From assembly GCF_019802255.1 (NCBI RefSeq), contig NZ_JAHYSS010000002.1:62001-126000 (forward strand): DNA of 64,000 nt. The letters run 5' to 3'. The notes beneath the pieces are model-generated. The model was not told the origin of the DNA. It did no database searches and was given only the letters and a program-made list of their open reading frames with translations. Below are positions 18,601 through 26,945 of the stretch, piece after piece. Each line of letters begins with the position of its first letter. Position 1 is the stretch's first letter. Origin of the DNA: Pedobacter polysacchareus. Lineage in GTDB: Bacteria > Bacteroidota > Bacteroidia > Sphingobacteriales > Sphingobacteriaceae. Made by a program: the position numbers and the translations under genes.

Positions 18601-18817
18601 TTTACTAGGTTATACATTCGCAGAAAGCATTACTAAAAAACTGAAAATAAACCGATTGAGAGTTTATGGTAGTGTTCAGAACTTCTTCCTGGCCACTAAA
18701 TTCTCTGGTAATGATCCTGAAGTAACTACTTATTCCAATGCTTTTGCACAGGGACAAACGTTCTTCGATTATCCTAAGCCAACTACTTTTATGCTGGGCT
18801 TAAATGTGAGTTTATAG
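15620..18817 (+). CDS. SusC/RagA TonB-linked outer membrane transporter
   Basis: A 1065-residue TonB-dependent transporter. After the signal peptide (ending near MQAHA) there is an unusual spacer of about 25 residues. A carboxypeptidase-regulatory-like domain follows (GTVVDENSQPVPGVGVK), then the TonB-box region DVVVVGYGTRKKSDLTGAVGSV. The plug carries NPLYVVDGVI and VEVLKDASSVAIYGARGANGVIMITTKKG, the SusC signature. The rest is the 22-stranded barrel ending in an aromatic beta strand (TFMLGLNVSL). It works with the SusD lipoprotein encoded 32 bases downstream to bind and import an oligomeric nutrient. No glycoside hydrolase or protease is linked, so the substrate is unknown. Confidence 0.95.
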   Translation: MKIKNLVFAGLPLLCLTGMQAHATPAELMLRAAKSHSTFLFPNATQKILITGTVVDENSQPVPGVGVKSLKNNKATVTDAAGRFSIEVENATDQLTFSYIGYETQTRQAGTGTAPLQIKLKPASGVDLDDVVVVGYGTRKKSDLTGAVGSVKEEQLKERPAASLNQALAGRIPGVQVNSNSGRPGGQTNIRIRGFSSIKTTNNPLYVVDGVILPVGSQTQSSNAIDFLNPGDIASVEVLKDASSVAIYGARGANGVIMITTKKGSATGNKISYDVDFSVPTIGPKRVKMLNAQEFIDVENLAYDNAKIYDPVGWANNLYSDPRIKRKNLPLLFNADGSPIYDTDWFKESTQNKLSQNHQLGFTGGNAENSYGLFLNYRDDNGLLKNSYLKRYSGRFVMDSQMKKWLKVGGSLNYTNQTENLVDIGTGGLNSVRMITESFPFLPVKYPDGTWADNQNYPGAEGGSNPVHILTDRKYLLQTQNVLGNAYANLNLAEGLEFRSVLGANVVTRGRSEYNGRSLYGISFDQKGTATLDNNRETYWSFENYLTYNKRFAKDHAVTGLLGISWQETNIFGFATGAENFSSDFPQYNNLIGGSKPTPGTSRAERFGFNSYFGRLNYSYKDRYLFTATGRADGSSKFGENSKYAFFPSAAVAWKVSEEDFIKQSKVISNLKLRASYGVTGNSEIPSYLSKGVLGSGYAAIINDTRVAGVGTNRLANPDLKWEKTAQSDIGVELGLFNNRVNLEADLYYRKTTDMLLDAPVPLTSGYSSITKNIGSMENKGLEFAINTVNISTDDFSWNTSFNISMNRNKVLTLATPADIFGVGNPGFTNETGIIRVGEPVGSFWGLTRLGTWSESERAEAAKYNYRAGKPVLPGDIKYLDKNGDYQINDDDRGIIGNGSPKAWGAFSNTFKYKKFDLTVEIQYSAGNDVLDMTKHSAEDRVGIANSYASVLNAWTPQNQNTPIAAIRDTRAGYVTNVDSHWVEDGSFIRGRNLLLGYTFAESITKKLKINRLRVYGSVQNFFLATKFSGNDPEVTTYSNAFAQGQTFFDYPKPTTFMLGLNVSL

Positions 18818-18849
18818 TTCTAAATATTGTCAATACTAAATAAAAGATC

Positions 18850-20385
18850 ATGAAATTAAATATAAAATCTTCAAGCAAAATCCTACTGATTGCAATGGTG
18901 GTGCTTGGAACCGGATGTAAAAAATTCCTGGACGAACAAGATCCTTCAAACTTAACTCCGGAAACTTATTATACCATTCCTGAACATGCAGAAGCTTCTA
19001 TCGCTGCTGGATATGCACAGACTCGCTTTATCGGAAATGGTGCAGGTATTTTCGCTGCCAATTTCTCTATGCTGGAACTGGTTACTGGAACTGCAAAGAC
19101 TGAAACCGGGCAAAACTCCGACTTGAACAATCTTGCTGGTTTATCATTTACAGGAGAAAACCTATTGGTTAGAAACTGGTGGGCTGGTTTATATAATGTA
19201 ATTGCTCAGACAAATCTGACTTTGCAGAAAGTACCGGGAATTAACCCAATGGATGCCACAAGAAAAGCACAGATTCTTGGTGAAGCCAGGTTTTTACGTG
19301 CATGGGCTTACTTTTATCTGGTGAGGTTATATGGAGATGTGCCATTAATTTTATTACCACAAAGCACAAGTTCCCCAGATTTTTATCCTACAAGAACGGC
19401 TACAGAAGCAGTGTATGCACAAATTGTTGAAGATTTGACAATAGCAGAAACAGCAGGCTTGCCTTGGCAGCAGGCAAGTGGAACTGCAAGTAAAGGAGCA
19501 GCGAAAGCATTATTGGCTAAAGTCTATTTATCAATGGCTGGATTTCCTTTAAATAAAGGTACTGCATACTATAAACTGGCTGCTGATAAGTCGCTGGAAG
19601 TCATTAAAGATGGTGGTTTCGGATTATTTGATACTTATGGAGAACTGCATAGCTTAGCCACAGAAAACAAAAAAGAACACATGTTCGAAATTCAGTATCT
19701 GGCTTCTGTAGCAACTAATCCAATGCAGCAGTTATTACTGCCAAATTTCAAAGACGTTTCTGCTTATAGTGATGAGGTAGGAAGTACAGTGCCAACAGCG
19801 AATTTCTACAACTCTTATGAGGCTGGAGATTTAAGAGCAAAAGACAGAGAGGGATTCTTTTACACTTCTTATTATACAGGTGGAAATGGTCCTTTGAAGC
19901 AGTTAAATGCGCCTTACATCTTTAAACATTTTGATGTTGTTGCCAACGGGACTTTAGGAACGGCTGGTACGGCTCAAAGTAGCTTAAACTGGCCTCAAAT
20001 TCGTTATGCGGAAGTGTTATTGACTTATGCAGAAGCACAAAATCGTGCAGATGGAACACCAAATCAAGCGGCTTACGATGCTGTAAATACCATTAGAAAG
20101 CGTGCATTGTTAACCCCATTGTCTGGTTTGGGTCAGGCACAGTTTGAAGAGGCGGTATGGCGTGAACGCTGGCATGAGCTATGCTACGAAGGAATTACCT
20201 GGTTTGATATGGTGCGCTTAAGAAAAGTGTACAATGAAACGACTAATGGTTTTGATAATTTCGTTGGGCATGCTTTTGCAGCAACACCTAATGTAATTTT
20301 GGGAGAGAAACATTTATTGTTTCCACTACCAACAGTAGATTACAAAAATAACCCTAATCTGAGGCCTCAGAATCCAGGCTATTAA
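18850..20385 (+). CDS. SusD/RagB surface nutrient-binding lipoprotein
   Basis: A 511-residue surface lipoprotein that caps the SusC barrel and captures substrate. The signal peptide ends in the lipobox GTGC (Cys23), followed by KKFLDEQDPSNLTPETYY, a typical SusD start. The helical TPR-like core includes ARFLRAWAYFYLVRLYGDVPLI. The C-terminal signature is RYAEVLLTYAEAQNRADG and WRERWHELCYEGITWFDMVRL, ending with LFPLPTVDYKNNPNLRPQNPGY. It is complete and co-transcribed with the SusC gene; a terminator follows. Confidence 0.95.
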   Translation: MKLNIKSSSKILLIAMVVLGTGCKKFLDEQDPSNLTPETYYTIPEHAEASIAAGYAQTRFIGNGAGIFAANFSMLELVTGTAKTETGQNSDLNNLAGLSFTGENLLVRNWWAGLYNVIAQTNLTLQKVPGINPMDATRKAQILGEARFLRAWAYFYLVRLYGDVPLILLPQSTSSPDFYPTRTATEAVYAQIVEDLTIAETAGLPWQQASGTASKGAAKALLAKVYLSMAGFPLNKGTAYYKLAADKSLEVIKDGGFGLFDTYGELHSLATENKKEHMFEIQYLASVATNPMQQLLLPNFKDVSAYSDEVGSTVPTANFYNSYEAGDLRAKDREGFFYTSYYTGGNGPLKQLNAPYIFKHFDVVANGTLGTAGTAQSSLNWPQIRYAEVLLTYAEAQNRADGTPNQAAYDAVNTIRKRALLTPLSGLGQAQFEEAVWRERWHELCYEGITWFDMVRLRKVYNETTNGFDNFVGHAFAATPNVILGEKHLLFPLPTVDYKNNPNLRPQNPGY

Positions 20386-20396
20386 TTGATTCTATA

Positions 20397-20429
20397 AAAA
20401 AACGGATGCTCATAAGGCATCCGTTTTTT
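20397..20429. terminator. Bidirectional terminator after SusD
   Basis: A 13-base stem (AAAAAACGGATGC/GCATCCGTTTTTT) with loop TCATAAG and T tracts on both strands. It separates the plus-strand SusC/SusD operon from the minus-strand response regulator gene. Confidence 0.92.
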
Positions 20430-20461
20430 GTTTTCAACCTGATTTGATAGGGAATAATTGT

Positions 20462-21097
20462 TTAATCTATGATCAAATTATTCTTAATTGCAAAGTCATA
20501 CAAAGCAAGTGTAGAATCTCCAATTTCTAGTTTACGCATGATGTTTTTTCGATGGGTATAAATAGTGAATTCGGAAAGGTACAGTCGCTCTGCAATTTCT
20601 TTAGTTCTCATATTCTGACATACCATGCGAATAATTTCTACCTCTCTTTTACTGAGTTTATGCTTTCTCAGGAAATCATCCAAATAGGAAGGAGATGCAG
20701 TTTGTTCTTCTGGTTTTGGAAAGAAGGATTTTCCATTAGCCACCTTTTTAATGGCTTCGCTGAGTAATGTTAATTTACCAGATTTAACCAGGTATCCAGC
20801 AGCACCTTTTAGCCGGCAATCTTTGATCAGCTCTGGTGTGTCATAATTAGTCATGATGATTACCCTTGCTTTTATTGGTGCTTTTTTTAATTCTTCCAGG
20901 ACTTCCAGGCCGTCCAGACCAGGCATATTCAGGTCTAGCAAAATTACATCTGCTTCATTTAACGAGTTGGAGTTTAACAAGTCCAAACCATTATTTACGG
21001 TGTCAATGATGCTAAACCTAGCGTCTTTTTCCAGATAAGCTTGTATACCTTCTAAAATAGCAGGATGGTCATCTGCCAGAATGATAGAGATCTTCAT
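20462..21097 (-). CDS. NarL/LuxR-family response regulator (orphan)
   Basis: A 211-residue two-domain regulator. The receiver domain has the acidic pair D9/D10, the phosphorylation site Asp55 (LLDLNMPG), and Lys105. The C-terminal LuxR-type helix-turn-helix is at about 147-205 (LSKREVEIIRMVCQNMRTKEIAERLYLSEFTIYTH is the core). I chose the ATG at 21095-21097, because it opens directly on the receiver fold (MKISIILADDHPAI). No histidine kinase is adjacent. It lies 50 bases after the amidohydrolase gene and may be read from the same transcript. Confidence 0.92.
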   Translation of the reverse strand: MKISIILADDHPAILEGIQAYLEKDARFSIIDTVNNGLDLLNSNSLNEADVILLDLNMPGLDGLEVLEELKKAPIKARVIIMTNYDTPELIKDCRLKGAAGYLVKSGKLTLLSEAIKKVANGKSFFPKPEEQTASPSYLDDFLRKHKLSKREVEIIRMVCQNMRTKEIAERLYLSEFTIYTHRKNIMRKLEIGDSTLALYDFAIKNNLIID

Positions 21098-21147
21098 TAG
21101 GGTCGAATTGTCTGTATTCAACCCTAAATTAGAAAATGTAATTGAGT

Positions 21148-22572
21148 TTACGGTGTCAAACTGTTTTTCTTTTTTACTGATTCGAGCATGTTATCCAGTG
21201 TGTTACGGTCTAATAATGATCCTTTTGTAACCACAGCATAGATTTTTTGAGTAGCACTGATGTTTTGTAATGGGTTTTCATTGAGTAAAATAAGGTCTGC
21301 TTTTTTTCCTTTTTGTAGACTACCATAAGCAGTCTTATTTAAGAAAGCCGGGGAGTTAATCACCGAAGCCTGGAGTGCCTGCAAAGGTGTTAGGCCATAC
21401 TTTACCATTAATTCTAATTCTTTATGGAGGCCGATGCCCGGATAAGTATAAGAGTTCAGATAACCGGCATCTGTTCCCGCCATAATTTTCACACCTGCTT
21501 TTTGTAGGAGCGGAAGCGTTTGTACGGTTTTTTCAAACAACTTTTGTCTGAATTGAATGGCTTCAGCATTATCTTGTTCTACTCTTTTTACACGGCCTAC
21601 ATAAGTTTGCTGCAATCCTTTGCCAATGTATTTCAGATAATCATCATTTTTATGATTGTTTTGATCAAAATAAGCAAGGATATAACTCAAAGATAGGGTA
21701 GGTGTCAAATACATTCCATGTTTCGCCATATTCTTATAAGTGGCCAGGGCTGCGGTTTCGTCAAAAGTATCCATCACTTTTTGATTGAAGGCTTTTCCTT
21801 TTAGTTTTCCTTCTGCTACTTCTTTAGAAATTTCTTTTTCTACTTTGGAACCGGCTTTTAGTGCATAACCCAGATGTTCTACTGAGCTTAATCCAGCCGC
21901 GGCGATTTGTTCCATCGTAATTGAATTTGGAATATGTGCCGATACCCGAAATCCTTCGGCACGTGCCAAACGGATACTTTCTAAAAACAGTTCCGGACTT
22001 AAAGTATTGTCTGTGATCTTTACAAAATCTACTCTTATTTTTTTCAAAGAATCTAAAGCGGATTTGATTTCTTTGGTGTTTCCAACTTCTATGTCGCCAA
22101 TCCAGCTGGAGTTATATCCTTCTAATTTCGGACCTGAGGTCAGGATAGTTGGTCCCTGCAGTTTTCCAGCTGCAATTTCGTCCCTCCACTGCAATACACT
22201 CGGACTAATATCTGCGGCAGCATCGCGAATGGTGGTGATGCCGTAAGCAAGATATAAAGGCAATAGGTTTTTGTTTTCTTCAATCAATGCTGTCCCGCCA
22301 CCAAAATGCATGTGGTTATCCCATAAACCGGGCATAACATATTTTCCTGTGGCATCTACCGTTTGGGCAGCGGTATATTTAGAAAGCTGGCTTTCTGGAA
22401 ATACGGCCGCAATCAAGCCGTCTTTTATGGCAATACCTTGCTTAGGAATTAGTTTTCCTGTTTTTATATCAATAATTGTCGCAGATTTAATCAATAAATC
22501 AACAGTTATTTTTTGTGCAAAGGTGATCTGGGCAAAAAAGAGCCCAATTAAAATCAGTGATAGTTTTTTCAT
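21148..22572 (-). CDS. Secreted amidohydrolase-family metal-dependent hydrolase
   Basis: A 474-residue enzyme of the amidohydrolase superfamily, imidazolonepropionase-like subgroup, with a signal peptide (MKKLSLILIGLFFAQITFAQ) indicating export. The binuclear metal site is complete: His87 and His89 (DNHMHF), the carbamylated lysine candidate Lys185 (DFVKITDN), His213 (VSAHIPN), His233 (SVEHLGY) and Asp368 (AGTDAGY). Enzymes of this group hydrolyse cyclic amides or dipeptides such as Xaa-Pro or Xaa-Arg; the exact substrate is not readable. The start codon lies 3 bases after the stop of the ankyrin lipoprotein gene, so the pair is tightly coupled. Confidence 0.88.
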   Translation of the reverse strand: MKKLSLILIGLFFAQITFAQKITVDLLIKSATIIDIKTGKLIPKQGIAIKDGLIAAVFPESQLSKYTAAQTVDATGKYVMPGLWDNHMHFGGGTALIEENKNLLPLYLAYGITTIRDAAADISPSVLQWRDEIAAGKLQGPTILTSGPKLEGYNSSWIGDIEVGNTKEIKSALDSLKKIRVDFVKITDNTLSPELFLESIRLARAEGFRVSAHIPNSITMEQIAAAGLSSVEHLGYALKAGSKVEKEISKEVAEGKLKGKAFNQKVMDTFDETAALATYKNMAKHGMYLTPTLSLSYILAYFDQNNHKNDDYLKYIGKGLQQTYVGRVKRVEQDNAEAIQFRQKLFEKTVQTLPLLQKAGVKIMAGTDAGYLNSYTYPGIGLHKELELMVKYGLTPLQALQASVINSPAFLNKTAYGSLQKGKKADLILLNENPLQNISATQKIYAVVTKGSLLDRNTLDNMLESVKKKNSLTP

Positions 22573-22575
22573 GTT

Positions 22576-23262
22576 TTATTTTCTTACGGCGGCGTTTTCC
22601 AGAATGGTTATAATCTCTTTAAAATGTTTCTTTCTAGCATGATCCAAAGCAGTCACACCATCTTTGTCTTTAATACTGAGTGTGGCTCCGGCATCTACCA
22701 GTAGCTGTACAATTTTTACGTGTTTTGGTCCGCCATCACTTAGGATCACGGCTTCTAATAGTGCAGTCCAGCCCAGTCGGTTGACATGGTCAATGGGGTA
22801 GGATTTATCTTTCAGTAATTCCTCCACAACGGCGAGGTGACCCTTTTCACAGGCAGGAATTAACGCAGTTCCATTGTATCTATTGAAAACCTTATAATCT
22901 GCTCCTGATTTTAGGCACAGTTTCAGGATTTCGAGCTGTCCTGCGGCTCCGGCATATAGAAAAGGACTATTTAGTAGGTTATCCTGAGCATTTACATTGG
23001 CTCCGGCATCAATTAGCAGTTTGGCTAGCTGTACCTGATTCAGGTAGGTAGCCGCCATCAGCGGTGTTTCTCCTTTTTCATTTTTCAGTTCCAGATTTGG
23101 CTTTTTACTGAGCCATACCTTCATTTCTGGTAGGTTTTGTTGGGCTATGATCTGGAAGATCTCATTTGTGCTGCTAGTCATGGTTTTTTCCTGGGAACAG
23201 GCGGTTAGGGTGTTTAAGCTGAAAAACAGCGAACACAGTAATAAAGTCATGCGGTATTTCAT
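22576..23262 (-). CDS. Ankyrin-repeat lipoprotein
   Basis: A 228-residue lipoprotein. I chose the ATG at 23260-23262, which opens on MKYRMTLLLCSLFFSLNTLTACSQ, with lipobox LTAC. The mature part contains about five ankyrin repeats, seen in the repeated pattern GETPLMAATYLNQVQLAKLLIDAGANVNAQD, LNSPFLYAGAAGQLEILKLCLKSGAD, TALIPACEKGHLAVVEELL and GVTALDHARKKHFKEIITIL. Ankyrin repeats bind proteins. It is translated just before the secreted amidohydrolase and is probably an envelope partner or protector of that enzyme, an inference from coupling. Confidence 0.88.
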   Translation of the reverse strand: MKYRMTLLLCSLFFSLNTLTACSQEKTMTSSTNEIFQIIAQQNLPEMKVWLSKKPNLELKNEKGETPLMAATYLNQVQLAKLLIDAGANVNAQDNLLNSPFLYAGAAGQLEILKLCLKSGADYKVFNRYNGTALIPACEKGHLAVVEELLKDKSYPIDHVNRLGWTALLEAVILSDGGPKHVKIVQLLVDAGATLSIKDKDGVTALDHARKKHFKEIITILENAAVRK

Positions 23263-23320
23263 ACACAAATTTATCTTTCTAAAAAGAAATAGAGTAGGAC
23301 AGGTTAGCACATCAAGGGTA

Positions 23321-24163
23321 CTAATTATTCATCTTGCGGAATTCTTGGGGGGAGAGGTCTGTATATTTCTTGAAAAATCTCGAAAAATAAGAAGAATCGT
23401 TAAATCCGAGGGTATAGGCAATCTCTTTAATGTCGAGCTGTGTCAAGCTCAATAATCTTTTTGCCTCCAGTAAAATCCGATCTCTGATCAAATCACCAGC
23501 GGTAATTCCGGCTTTTTTTCTACAGACCTGATTCAGGTAGTTTGGGGTTACACTCATTTCATTGGCATAAAAGCCAACTTCACTATGTGCTGTATAATGC
23601 TGTTCTAGTAAGGCCAGGAAATTATTAATTATCCGATGATCCGGTGCATATTCATGCACATCAAAATTTTCAGAATACCATCTTTTCAGGAGTAAGAGAA
23701 TGATTTGTAAGCGGGTTTGAATCAGGTCGATGTGAAGGTCGTCGGAAAGTAGTTCTTCCTCTTCAATTTGTTTCAACTCTAGAATTAAATTTTGGTATTG
23801 CGTTGCTGTAAGGGGTAAATATGGTGCCGCTGATAAATTAAAATAGGGAAAACGCTGACTTCCTGAAAGCAAAAACTTCATGGAAAACAGGATTTGATAA
23901 CCTGAAGTATCGGGAGATAGGTTCCATTGATGTGCTTGTCCCGGAGCAAGAAAAAACACCATCTGATCCTTTACCTGATGTTCTTTAAAATCTATAGTAT
24001 GGGTACCGCTTCCTTTTTCAATCAATAAGATCATATAAAAATCATGCTTATGGGCATGAGGAATAACTGTCATATTGATGGGTTGGTGGTGGACGAGTTT
24101 AAAATCCTCCTTGGTATAGGGAAGGTTGAAGATTTGTTCAATGCCTACAGTTGGTAATAGCAT
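23321..24163 (-). CDS. AraC-family transcriptional regulator with cupin sensor domain
   Basis: A 280-residue regulator. The N-terminal cupin-like domain (about 25-105) shows HAHKHDFYMILLIEKGSGTH and FFLAPGQAHQWNLS and would bind a small ligand. The C-terminal double helix-turn-helix (about 180-278) shows VTPNYLNQVCRKKAGITAGDLI and KEIAYTLGFNDSSYFSRFFKK, the AraC signature. I chose the ATG at 24161-24163 rather than an upstream TTG. The gene is 58 bases upstream of the ankyrin-amidohydrolase pair on the same strand and probably controls it. Confidence 0.92.
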   Translation of the reverse strand: MLLPTVGIEQIFNLPYTKEDFKLVHHQPINMTVIPHAHKHDFYMILLIEKGSGTHTIDFKEHQVKDQMVFFLAPGQAHQWNLSPDTSGYQILFSMKFLLSGSQRFPYFNLSAAPYLPLTATQYQNLILELKQIEEEELLSDDLHIDLIQTRLQIILLLLKRWYSENFDVHEYAPDHRIINNFLALLEQHYTAHSEVGFYANEMSVTPNYLNQVCRKKAGITAGDLIRDRILLEAKRLLSLTQLDIKEIAYTLGFNDSSYFSRFFKKYTDLSPQEFRKMNN

Positions 24164-24258
24164 TTTAAGGGCCAATGAATAGGATCAGGCAACTTAAAGG
24201 TATAAATAATTGTAATATGGTCTATAATTTTGTAAAACTATCTTTTTTTTATCCTGGC

Positions 24259-24756
24259 TTAGCCATTTTCTTTTGAAAAAGTATAAGTCATCTTATGAAT
24301 GTGGTAACTGATGTCTTTATGAACCATTGTCATCGCAGGATCCGGACAGAACTTGAAGCCAACTGATTCGTAGCATTTTATTGCCGCATCATTCTTTTCC
24401 CAGGCAAATAAGTCAACAGCAGGAGCAGGGTAATGTTTCTTGATTTCTTCTAGCAGCAATCTTATAAAATATCGTCCTAATCCTTTGCCCCTGAGTGCCG
24501 GCTTTCCAACTAATATTCTTGCTAGTCTGGGTTTACCACTTTCCTGGGGGATAATTTCTCCAAACGCGAATGCAGTTTCCTCGCTGGTATAGCCGATATA
24601 AAAACGACGTTCCGGATGTGAAGCCTGATATGCTGTAATTTGTTGTCTGCTCAGTGGATAAGAAAAATCTGTTCCGGCAAATTGAAGTAGGATTTCCTCA
24701 TCAGTTACCCAGGAAGTAAGGAGGTCAAAATCAGAAGATTCATAAGGTTTCAGCAT
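24259..24756 (-). CDS. GNAT-family N-acetyltransferase
   Basis: A 165-residue acetyltransferase of the GNAT fold. The acetyl-CoA-binding motif A is visible as LARILVGKPALRGKGLGRYF, with the R/Q-x-x-G-x-G/A pattern (RGKGLG), followed by the C-terminal VDLFAWEKNDAAIKCYESVGF, which is motif B. The substrate is not known. Related proteins acetylate the N-terminus of ribosomal proteins or small amines. It appears monocistronic. Confidence 0.88.
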   Translation of the reverse strand: MLKPYESSDFDLLTSWVTDEEILLQFAGTDFSYPLSRQQITAYQASHPERRFYIGYTSEETAFAFGEIIPQESGKPRLARILVGKPALRGKGLGRYFIRLLLEEIKKHYPAPAVDLFAWEKNDAAIKCYESVGFKFCPDPAMTMVHKDISYHIHKMTYTFSKENG

Positions 24757-24941
24757 AGTGTTTGTTTTTCACAAGTTATAAAAATTACCTACATATCTAA
24801 AGTGAATGGGGTTTTCAATCATCGATAACGACTATGTCAAAAGGATTGGTTTCTAAGTTTCCTTTTTATTAAGGAACCAGAAATGAGGTGTTGCATTAGG
24901 TATGCTGATTTTTATGAATTGTGGATGTTTTTTTTTTTAAA

Positions 24942-24973
24942 AAAAATCCTTCAGTTTTTACCGAAGGATTTTT
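24942..24973. terminator. Bidirectional terminator
   Basis: AAAAATCCTTC pairs with GAAGGATTTTT around the loop AGTTTTTACC, flanked by A and T runs. It lies downstream of the minus-strand lipoprotein gene that ends at 25002. Confidence 0.85.
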
Positions 24974-25001
24974 ACTATACGTATCGTATATAAATCAACA
25001 A

Positions 25002-25877
25002 CTATTTACACTCTAAAGTTAATTTTTCTTCATGATTGAATTCATAACTGTTGGAGCCAGAAACAGATGTCTGTTTATCCTTTATGCTGATGATGTTTCC
25101 TTTAGCGTCCTTCTGATAATTAAACTCAAAGGATTCAATGGTGTTAACTGAATTTTCAGAATGAGTGTATACGGATATCACTTTTGTAGCAAGGTTTTTA
25201 GATTTTTTACCAAAAAAGCTGACTAATATTTCATTTACATCATCATGTAAAACTGCATCAAATACTTTTCCAGCAACGATATCATTGGAGAGCTCATCTG
25301 TACCGTAAGTGATGGTTGATGAGGTCTTTTCAATTACTCCTGCAGCAGCACGTTCAAAAACTACATGGGTTAAATTGCCAGCAGTGTAGGTGAATGTTTG
25401 TGTTTCTGTAGTGGCATTGTTTGTTTCAGGATCTGTATATTGCTTTTTTATCATTGATAAATAACCATCAGAATTGTAGGTGACATTTGAAACGGTTTGC
25501 AGGTAATCGTCTGGGTAACTTGCAATTCTTCCTTGTGCGTCCAGCGTGTAAACCAATTGCTCAGTTTCTTTCTCACCGTCATAAATCAGTTCAAAATTCA
25601 TCGTGATTTTATTTTTTTCATAAGTAATCGTTGCAAATTCTGTTGATTTCAAGGTATGAAAATCTATTCTTGTCACTTTCTGTTTTTCATTATAGCTGAA
25701 GAATCTTTTATAGGAATTTATCTCTGTACCCAAGTTGGTTAAGTAGTCACTATTGGTAACCAGGCATTCGCTTAGTTTTTCAATAGGTTCTTCCCGTGTA
25801 ATTTCGGGGATGCTTTTTGAGCATGAAGCAAGGGTCAGCAAGCTGATTGTAGAGAGCATTAAAAATACTTTTTTCAT
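25002..25877 (-). CDS. Lipoprotein with repeated beta-strand (RHS/DUF4595-like) segments
   Basis: A 291-residue predicted lipoprotein; signal MKKVFLMLSTISLLTLASC with lipobox LASC (Cys19). The mature part has repeats of the form YxxDGxLxxIxxxx (YNSDGYLSMIKKQY, YTLDAQGRIASYPDD, YQKDAKGNIISIKDK), as in the secreted beta-rich proteins of Bacteroidota classed near DUF4595. The function is unknown; surface or periplasmic location is inferred from the lipobox. A small hairpin (TCGAAT/ATTCGA, 25898-25915) lies just upstream. Confidence 0.75.
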   Translation of the reverse strand: MKKVFLMLSTISLLTLASCSKSIPEITREEPIEKLSECLVTNSDYLTNLGTEINSYKRFFSYNEKQKVTRIDFHTLKSTEFATITYEKNKITMNFELIYDGEKETEQLVYTLDAQGRIASYPDDYLQTVSNVTYNSDGYLSMIKKQYTDPETNNATTETQTFTYTAGNLTHVVFERAAAGVIEKTSSTITYGTDELSNDIVAGKVFDAVLHDDVNEILVSFFGKKSKNLATKVISVYTHSENSVNTIESFEFNYQKDAKGNIISIKDKQTSVSGSNSYEFNHEEKLTLECK

Positions 25878-26177
25878 CTGTTGTTTTAATTTTTTAATCG
25901 AATGTCCCTATTCGACTGGTTCTGGTTTTAGTCGCATGGAACTTAACTGGGCTCTGAAAATGACGTCATCTACCAAAAGGGAAGAGTTGTTTATTCTTCC
26001 TGCAGTATAGTAAAATAATTACTGAAGTTTTTTTGAGATTTTGGTTAATGCGAGCGTAATTTCTTTTTTTTGGTAAATAGGTTGGTTAAATGTACGGATG
26101 ATTAATCGAAATTACTGTTATTATTTCCAATAACTATTTAATGAAATCTTTTTTTGAAAGAAAGAGCGGATTTTAGG
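25878..26177. other. Gene-free stretch between two lipoprotein genes
   Basis: About 300 bases upstream of the minus-strand lipoprotein gene at 25002-25877. It contains a short inverted repeat (TCGAAT/ATTCGA at 25898-25915) and otherwise no gene, promoter consensus or terminator that I can support. A plus-strand open frame that crosses 25753-26010 is antisense to the lipoprotein gene and is not supported. Confidence 0.5.
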
Positions 26178-26819
26178 TTAATTGTAAACAAATTTTGAGC
26201 TATCTTTTAATATCTGGTCTCGGATCTGAAGTACGGAGTTACTAAAAGCATCATTGATTCTAACATGTTGATTCATAAGGAATTTATTGATGCCGAATAA
26301 TGATGGTACTTTGTTCTCTATAATGGATTTACCAGAATATGTGCTCACAAGCTTCCCATCTCGGGTATAAATTTTACACTCTAAATCGATATATATTTGC
26401 TCTTTGCTTTTAAAAAAACTGCTTTTAAAATTTTTCCTGAAATTCTTGATTTCACCTTCCATTATGTAATCTGACGTATCCATCTGCATTCCGATTTTTT
26501 TGAACACTAAATTTTTGGAGAAGTCATTGATGATAGCATTGGTTATTTCAACAGGTAAGTCTTTTATGTATCGAGGTGGGTTTACATAGCCGTTGGGATC
26601 AAGCTTATCCTTAATTGATCTATTATCAGTAAAATTGTTAATGGTTATTGTTTTGTTAATTGTAGATAAAGATTTCTCTAATTTTACCTCAGGATTGTAA
26701 GTCCTATAATAATTAAGTGGTCTCCCACAGGAAGAAAGTAAACCTATAAATAGTAAGAATGTGCCATGTAATAAAATAGATTTTCGAGTTTTGTATCCTT
26801 TGAGAGTTAATTTTAGCAT
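26178..26819 (-). CDS. Lipoprotein of unknown function
   Basis: A 213-residue predicted lipoprotein. After a basic start (MLKLTLKGYKTRKS) a hydrophobic segment leads to the lipobox LSSC (Cys31), then GRPLNYYRTY. The mature part is Lys/Asn-rich and lists segments such as NTITINNFTDNRSIKDKLD and DYIMEGEIKNFRKNF. These recall the periplasmic lipoproteins of the YajG/LPS-assembly type that have an FxDxR-containing beta domain, but I cannot assign a family. The base composition is more A+T-rich than in the neighbouring genes, which may hint at transfer or relaxed constraint. Confidence 0.65.
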   Translation of the reverse strand: MLKLTLKGYKTRKSILLHGTFLLFIGLLSSCGRPLNYYRTYNPEVKLEKSLSTINKTITINNFTDNRSIKDKLDPNGYVNPPRYIKDLPVEITNAIINDFSKNLVFKKIGMQMDTSDYIMEGEIKNFRKNFKSSFFKSKEQIYIDLECKIYTRDGKLVSTYSGKSIIENKVPSLFGINKFLMNQHVRINDAFSNSVLQIRDQILKDSSKFVYN

Positions 26820-26907
26820 GGAGATTAATGAGGATGTTTTTATAAAACTACAACTATAATTAGATTATGAAGTTTAATGGACGCAGATTCGATCTGCTTT
26901 AAACGAG

Positions 26908-26938
26908 AAAAACCTTTCTGTTTTCAAGAAAGGTTTTT
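26908..26938 (-). terminator. Terminator after tRNA-Tyr
   Basis: AAAAACCTTTCT pairs with AGAAAGGTTTTT around the loop GTTTTCA. It lies 8 bases after the 3' end of the tRNA-Tyr gene; the minus strand ends in a T run. Confidence 0.88.
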
Positions 26939-26945
26939 ATTGGAG

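Noticed and set aside
25753..26010. 85-residue plus-strand open frame
   Set aside because: It runs antisense across the lipoprotein gene start and has no signal, family motif or promoter.
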